Source of the DNA: G020348385 sp964580235
GTDB taxonomy: Bacteria > Acidobacteriota > Aminicenantia > Aminicenantales > Aminicenantaceae
Length of the DNA stretch: 15,298 nucleotides
Direction: 5' to 3'
Assembly (NCBI GenBank): GCA_964580235.1
Contig: CAZOJY010000089.1
Span: 1 to 15,298 of the forward strand
Each line of letters begins with the position of its first letter. The first letter of the stretch is position 1. Both the position numbers and the translations under genes were made by a program. The notes below the pieces were generated by a model. That model was not told the origin of the DNA, searched no databases, and worked only from the letters and a program-made list of their open reading frames with translations. Shown one piece after another: positions 13,274-15,298 of the stretch.

Positions 13274-14215
13274 ATGAACAAAATCAAGGAATTTATCCTC
13301 AAGCACTTTGAAGTTTCTCTGATCATTCTGATTTTCGTGGGAATCCTTGCCATTGCCTTTCTTGTGCACTACAAATTCTCCTTTCTTAATTTTTTTTTCC
13401 TTCCGGTGATTCTTTCAGCTTATTTCCTGGGCAAAAGAAGAGCTGTGTTGACTGCGATTTTTTGCATACTCTTAATGGTCCTGTATCTTTTGTTTTTTAA
13501 GCTTTTATTTGGTACAGGGCCTGGTCTCTCTCTTGACGCAGCTATCAACCTTATTACCTGGGGAGGCTTCCTGATTTTGACTGGAGCTATTATCGGAAAC
13601 GTTTCTGAACAAAGAGAAAGCAGAATACGCAACCTGAGGCGTTCTTACATCGGGAGCCTGGAGATCCTGCTCAAATATATGGAGGTTGCCGACGATCTGA
13701 AACCGCGCTCTGTGCGCGTGGCTTTCCTGGCCGGAAAGATGGCAGAAGCTGCAGGATTAGAAAAGAGAGAGGTCGAAAACATCAAATCCGCTTCATTGCT
13801 GTATGAAGCGGGTGACCTTCAGTCCAGCCTTCCGTTTTTTGGTGAGGTGGTCGATTTCATGGCGGCTGAGAAGGAACCATCAGAAGGCCATCTGGACGAT
13901 AGAGAACGTGTGATGTTGAAATCCACAGCCTCGCTTTTGAAGGAGGTGGAACCTATTCTTTACAATTATTTCCTTCACTATGTCCAGGAGGCCCACATAC
14001 TGGATAAAGACCTGGATAAAATCCCGATGGGGAGCAGCCTGATTGCCCTGGCCGATATTTATGACAGGCTGGCAAATCATATTCCGCCCCTCCAGGAAAT
14101 TGAAGAATACAAATCAAAGGCCGGGATCGAAAAGCTGGGAGGCCGAGCCTTTCCTCATGTGGCCATCTATGCCTTAAATGAAGCGACCGCCTCTTGGCAA
14201 AAACCTGAAAGATAG
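13274..14215 (+). CDS. Four-helix membrane protein with degenerate HD-GYP-like domain
   Basis: 313 residues from the ATG at 13274, which has GGGAG at 13264-13268; an in-frame TTG at 13211 has no such support. Four probable transmembrane helices (about 14-32, 36-53, 57-79 and 86-109) resemble the sensor modules placed before GGDEF or HD-GYP domains. After a basic linker (111-125), residues about 126-305 follow the HD-GYP pattern: SLEILLKYMEVADDLKPRSV, RVAFLAGKMAEAAGLEKREV, ASLLYEAGD, and IPMGSSLIALADIYDRLANH (250-269). Active HD-GYP enzymes cleave cyclic di-GMP with His/Asp metal ligands. Here the first His is Arg145 or Ser146, the HD pair is Tyr177-Glu178, the next His is Ser217, the HH pair is near Tyr232-Phe233, and GYP is absent. 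Only the late Asp261 remains. It is therefore probably a non-catalytic sensor or scaffold. Confidence 0.82.
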   Translation: MNKIKEFILKHFEVSLIILIFVGILAIAFLVHYKFSFLNFFFLPVILSAYFLGKRRAVLTAIFCILLMVLYLLFFKLLFGTGPGLSLDAAINLITWGGFLILTGAIIGNVSEQRESRIRNLRRSYIGSLEILLKYMEVADDLKPRSVRVAFLAGKMAEAAGLEKREVENIKSASLLYEAGDLQSSLPFFGEVVDFMAAEKEPSEGHLDDRERVMLKSTASLLKEVEPILYNYFLHYVQEAHILDKDLDKIPMGSSLIALADIYDRLANHIPPLQEIEEYKSKAGIEKLGGRAFPHVAIYALNEATASWQKPER

Positions 14216-14247
14216 AGACTGGTGATAGAGGTCCCCTCCGGGCGTTC

Positions 14248-15171
14248 TTAAGGAACGATGATTCTCAAAGCCCGGGGAATAACATTTACTTCGATTTTAT
14301 CTTTTATCCCCCATAATTCTCCATTGTATTGCATCGCGAGATTTTTGCCTCTAAAAATGATTTTTTTTGCTTTGAAGTGCTTTTGTGTCCTTTGAAGAAT
14401 TCCGAAATAAATGAGCGGAAATAGAAGCATGTATTTGAAACCACTGATTTCGAAAAACACGATGTCCACGTAGCCGTCATCCAATTCCGCTCTGGGAGCG
14501 GCTCGCCACCCGTATCCGAAGTGTTTGGATTTAGCGACCACACAATCCAGTGCTTTCAGGCTCATCTTTATCTGGTCGAAACGTTCTCCAGAATCATCCA
14601 CTCCATCGATGAGTTCGATTTCTTGTTCTTTCATTGTCAGTCTGGGCATGATCTTTGCTGCATAGATGTGGCCCCAAAATCCTGGAATGTTTTTTTTGAG
14701 CTTTTCTCGAGTGATCTGGGCGCTGGCCCCGATGCTCCCGAATGTGGCCAAAGTCCCTTCGATTTCGAGAAGATCGATTTGCCGTGTTTTTCCCTTTATG
14801 ATGCAGCGTATCGCCTTCCTCAAATTTTTAGGAATTCCCATGGATTGGCGGAAGGCATTCCCGCTCCCAAGAGGAATGATTCCCAATGCCACATTTTTTC
14901 TGTCTTGGCACCGAATAATTCCCTGAATGACATCGGCAATCGTCCCGTCTCCGCCGGCAGCTACGATGATATCATGATCTTTGCATAAGTGCCGGGCCGC
15001 CTGGATTGTCGAGGATTTGTCTTTTGCGCTGTCGATAATCTGGCCGGGCAAGTTTTCCCGGATATATTTTCTCATGAGTTTTCGTCTTATCCACTTTCTG
15101 TTGGCGGCACTGGGATTGATGATACAGGCAAACTTCTTCCCTTTCAAAGGCAACTGTTCATTTTTTTGCAT
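14248..15171 (-). CDS. Diacylglycerol/sphingosine-kinase-like lipid kinase
   Basis: 307-residue member of the YegS/BmrU/DgkB lipid kinase family (DAGK catalytic domain), phosphorylating a lipid hydroxyl with ATP. Motifs: KKFACIINPSAANRK (12-26), nucleotide loop AAGGDGTIADVIQG (71-84), PLGSGNAFRQSMGIP (100-114; the SGNAF form resembles sphingosine kinases), FGSIGASA (144-151) and AELDDGYVDIVFF (228-240). The family's late DGE motif reads YNGELWG (282-288) here, with Asn for Asp. The length is normal. The ATG at 15171 is the only plausible start, since an in-frame stop lies just upstream, yet no Shine-Dalgarno sequence is visible. It converges on the pseudo-HD-GYP gene with a 32-base gap. The substrate is unknown; recycling of diacylglycerol into phosphatidic acid is the usual role. 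Confidence 0.9.
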   Translation of the reverse strand: MQKNEQLPLKGKKFACIINPSAANRKWIRRKLMRKYIRENLPGQIIDSAKDKSSTIQAARHLCKDHDIIVAAGGDGTIADVIQGIIRCQDRKNVALGIIPLGSGNAFRQSMGIPKNLRKAIRCIIKGKTRQIDLLEIEGTLATFGSIGASAQITREKLKKNIPGFWGHIYAAKIMPRLTMKEQEIELIDGVDDSGERFDQIKMSLKALDCVVAKSKHFGYGWRAAPRAELDDGYVDIVFFEISGFKYMLLFPLIYFGILQRTQKHFKAKKIIFRGKNLAMQYNGELWGIKDKIEVNVIPRALRIIVP

Positions 15172-15174
15172 GTG

Positions 15175-15202
15175 TTTTTATTCCATGCGATAAAGGAGTA
15201 AA
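15175..15202 (-). promoter_or_regulatory. Weak candidate promoter for the lipid kinase gene
   Basis: On the minus strand TTTACT (15197-15202), a 16-base spacer and TAAAAA (15175-15180), which ends 3 bases before the ATG. If real, the message would have essentially no leader, which would fit the missing ribosome-binding site. The -10 matches only 4 of 6 positions. Confidence 0.25.
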
Positions 15203-15246
15203 TAATATTTTTAACAGAATTTCAGAATTTCGTAAATGAAAAATAA

Positions 15247-15292
15247 CCTGGATAATTCATAAATTATCCATGTTACCCTGAATTATTCATGT
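15247..15292. repeat. Cluster of short AT-rich inverted and direct repeats at the right edge
   Basis: TGGATAATT-CATA-AATTATCCA (15249-15270) is a perfect 9-bp inverted repeat with a 4-base loop. CCTGGATAATTCAT (15247-15260) and CCTGAATTATTCAT (15277-15290) agree at 12 of 14 positions, 30 bp apart. AATTATCCATGT (15262-15273) and AATTATTCATGT (15281-15292) agree at 11 of 12, 19 bp apart. It could be the end of a mobile element, an operator array or an intergenic repeat family that continues beyond the window. Confidence 0.6.
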
Positions 15293-15298
15293 GCGAGC

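Noticed and set aside
14228..14238. GAGG/CCTC hairpin between the two convergent genes as a shared terminator
   Set aside because: A 4-bp stem with no T tract on either strand is not convincing.

Overview
The window is ordinary-looking chromosomal DNA from an anaerobic or facultatively anaerobic, probably diderm bacterium of moderate GC. Its evidence is an oxygen-sensitive class III ribonucleotide reductase, several exported proteins and lipoproteins, and an SppA-like peptidase. A FecR-like, Trp/Tyr-rich exported protein and a membrane-anchored amidase recall Acidobacteriota or Candidatus Aminicenantes genomes, but I cannot prove the lineage from sequence alone. No tRNA, rRNA, CRISPR array, transposase or integrase is visible, and no gene-free stretch exceeds about 270 bases.

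Left part (1-4448, all plus strand): the 3' part of an RbsC-like sugar ABC permease, followed by three exported proteins. These are a 647-residue FecR-like protein with a Trp/Tyr-rich domain and a long Ser/Arg tail, an orphan probable lipoprotein with a structured 5' leader and a good terminator, and a small secreted beta-rich protein. A membrane-anchored amidase-signature enzyme (minus strand) ends tail to tail with the last of them. It is divergent from a YihX-like HAD phosphatase at 6370.

Centre (7031-10701): the clearest functional unit, a deoxynucleotide operon nrdD - redoxin - nrdG - dut. It has a TTGACA promoter and two NrdR-box-like sites 16 bp apart just downstream of the promoter. 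The order makes sense: NrdD reduces ribonucleotides, the CxxC redoxin is its likely electron donor, NrdG makes the glycyl radical, and dUTPase removes dUTP and supplies dUMP.

Right part (10844-15298): a TrmJ-like tRNA methyltransferase whose TATAAT box lies so close to its ATG that the mRNA may be leaderless; an OsmC-family protein; an S49 peptidase (SppA) carrying a lipobox, whose stop codon overlaps that of osmC; a divergently transcribed four-helix membrane protein with an HD-GYP domain that has lost nearly all metal ligands; and a diacylglycerol/sphingosine-kinase-like lipid kinase. The window ends in a cluster of short AT-rich inverted and direct repeats.

Five predicted promoters share an extended -10 element, TGNTATAA, which looks like the housekeeping promoter style of this genome. 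I found no clearly new multi-gene system. The best candidates for novelty are the Ser/Arg-tailed exported protein, the pseudo-HD-GYP membrane protein, the lipoprotein SppA and the possibly leaderless trmJ.
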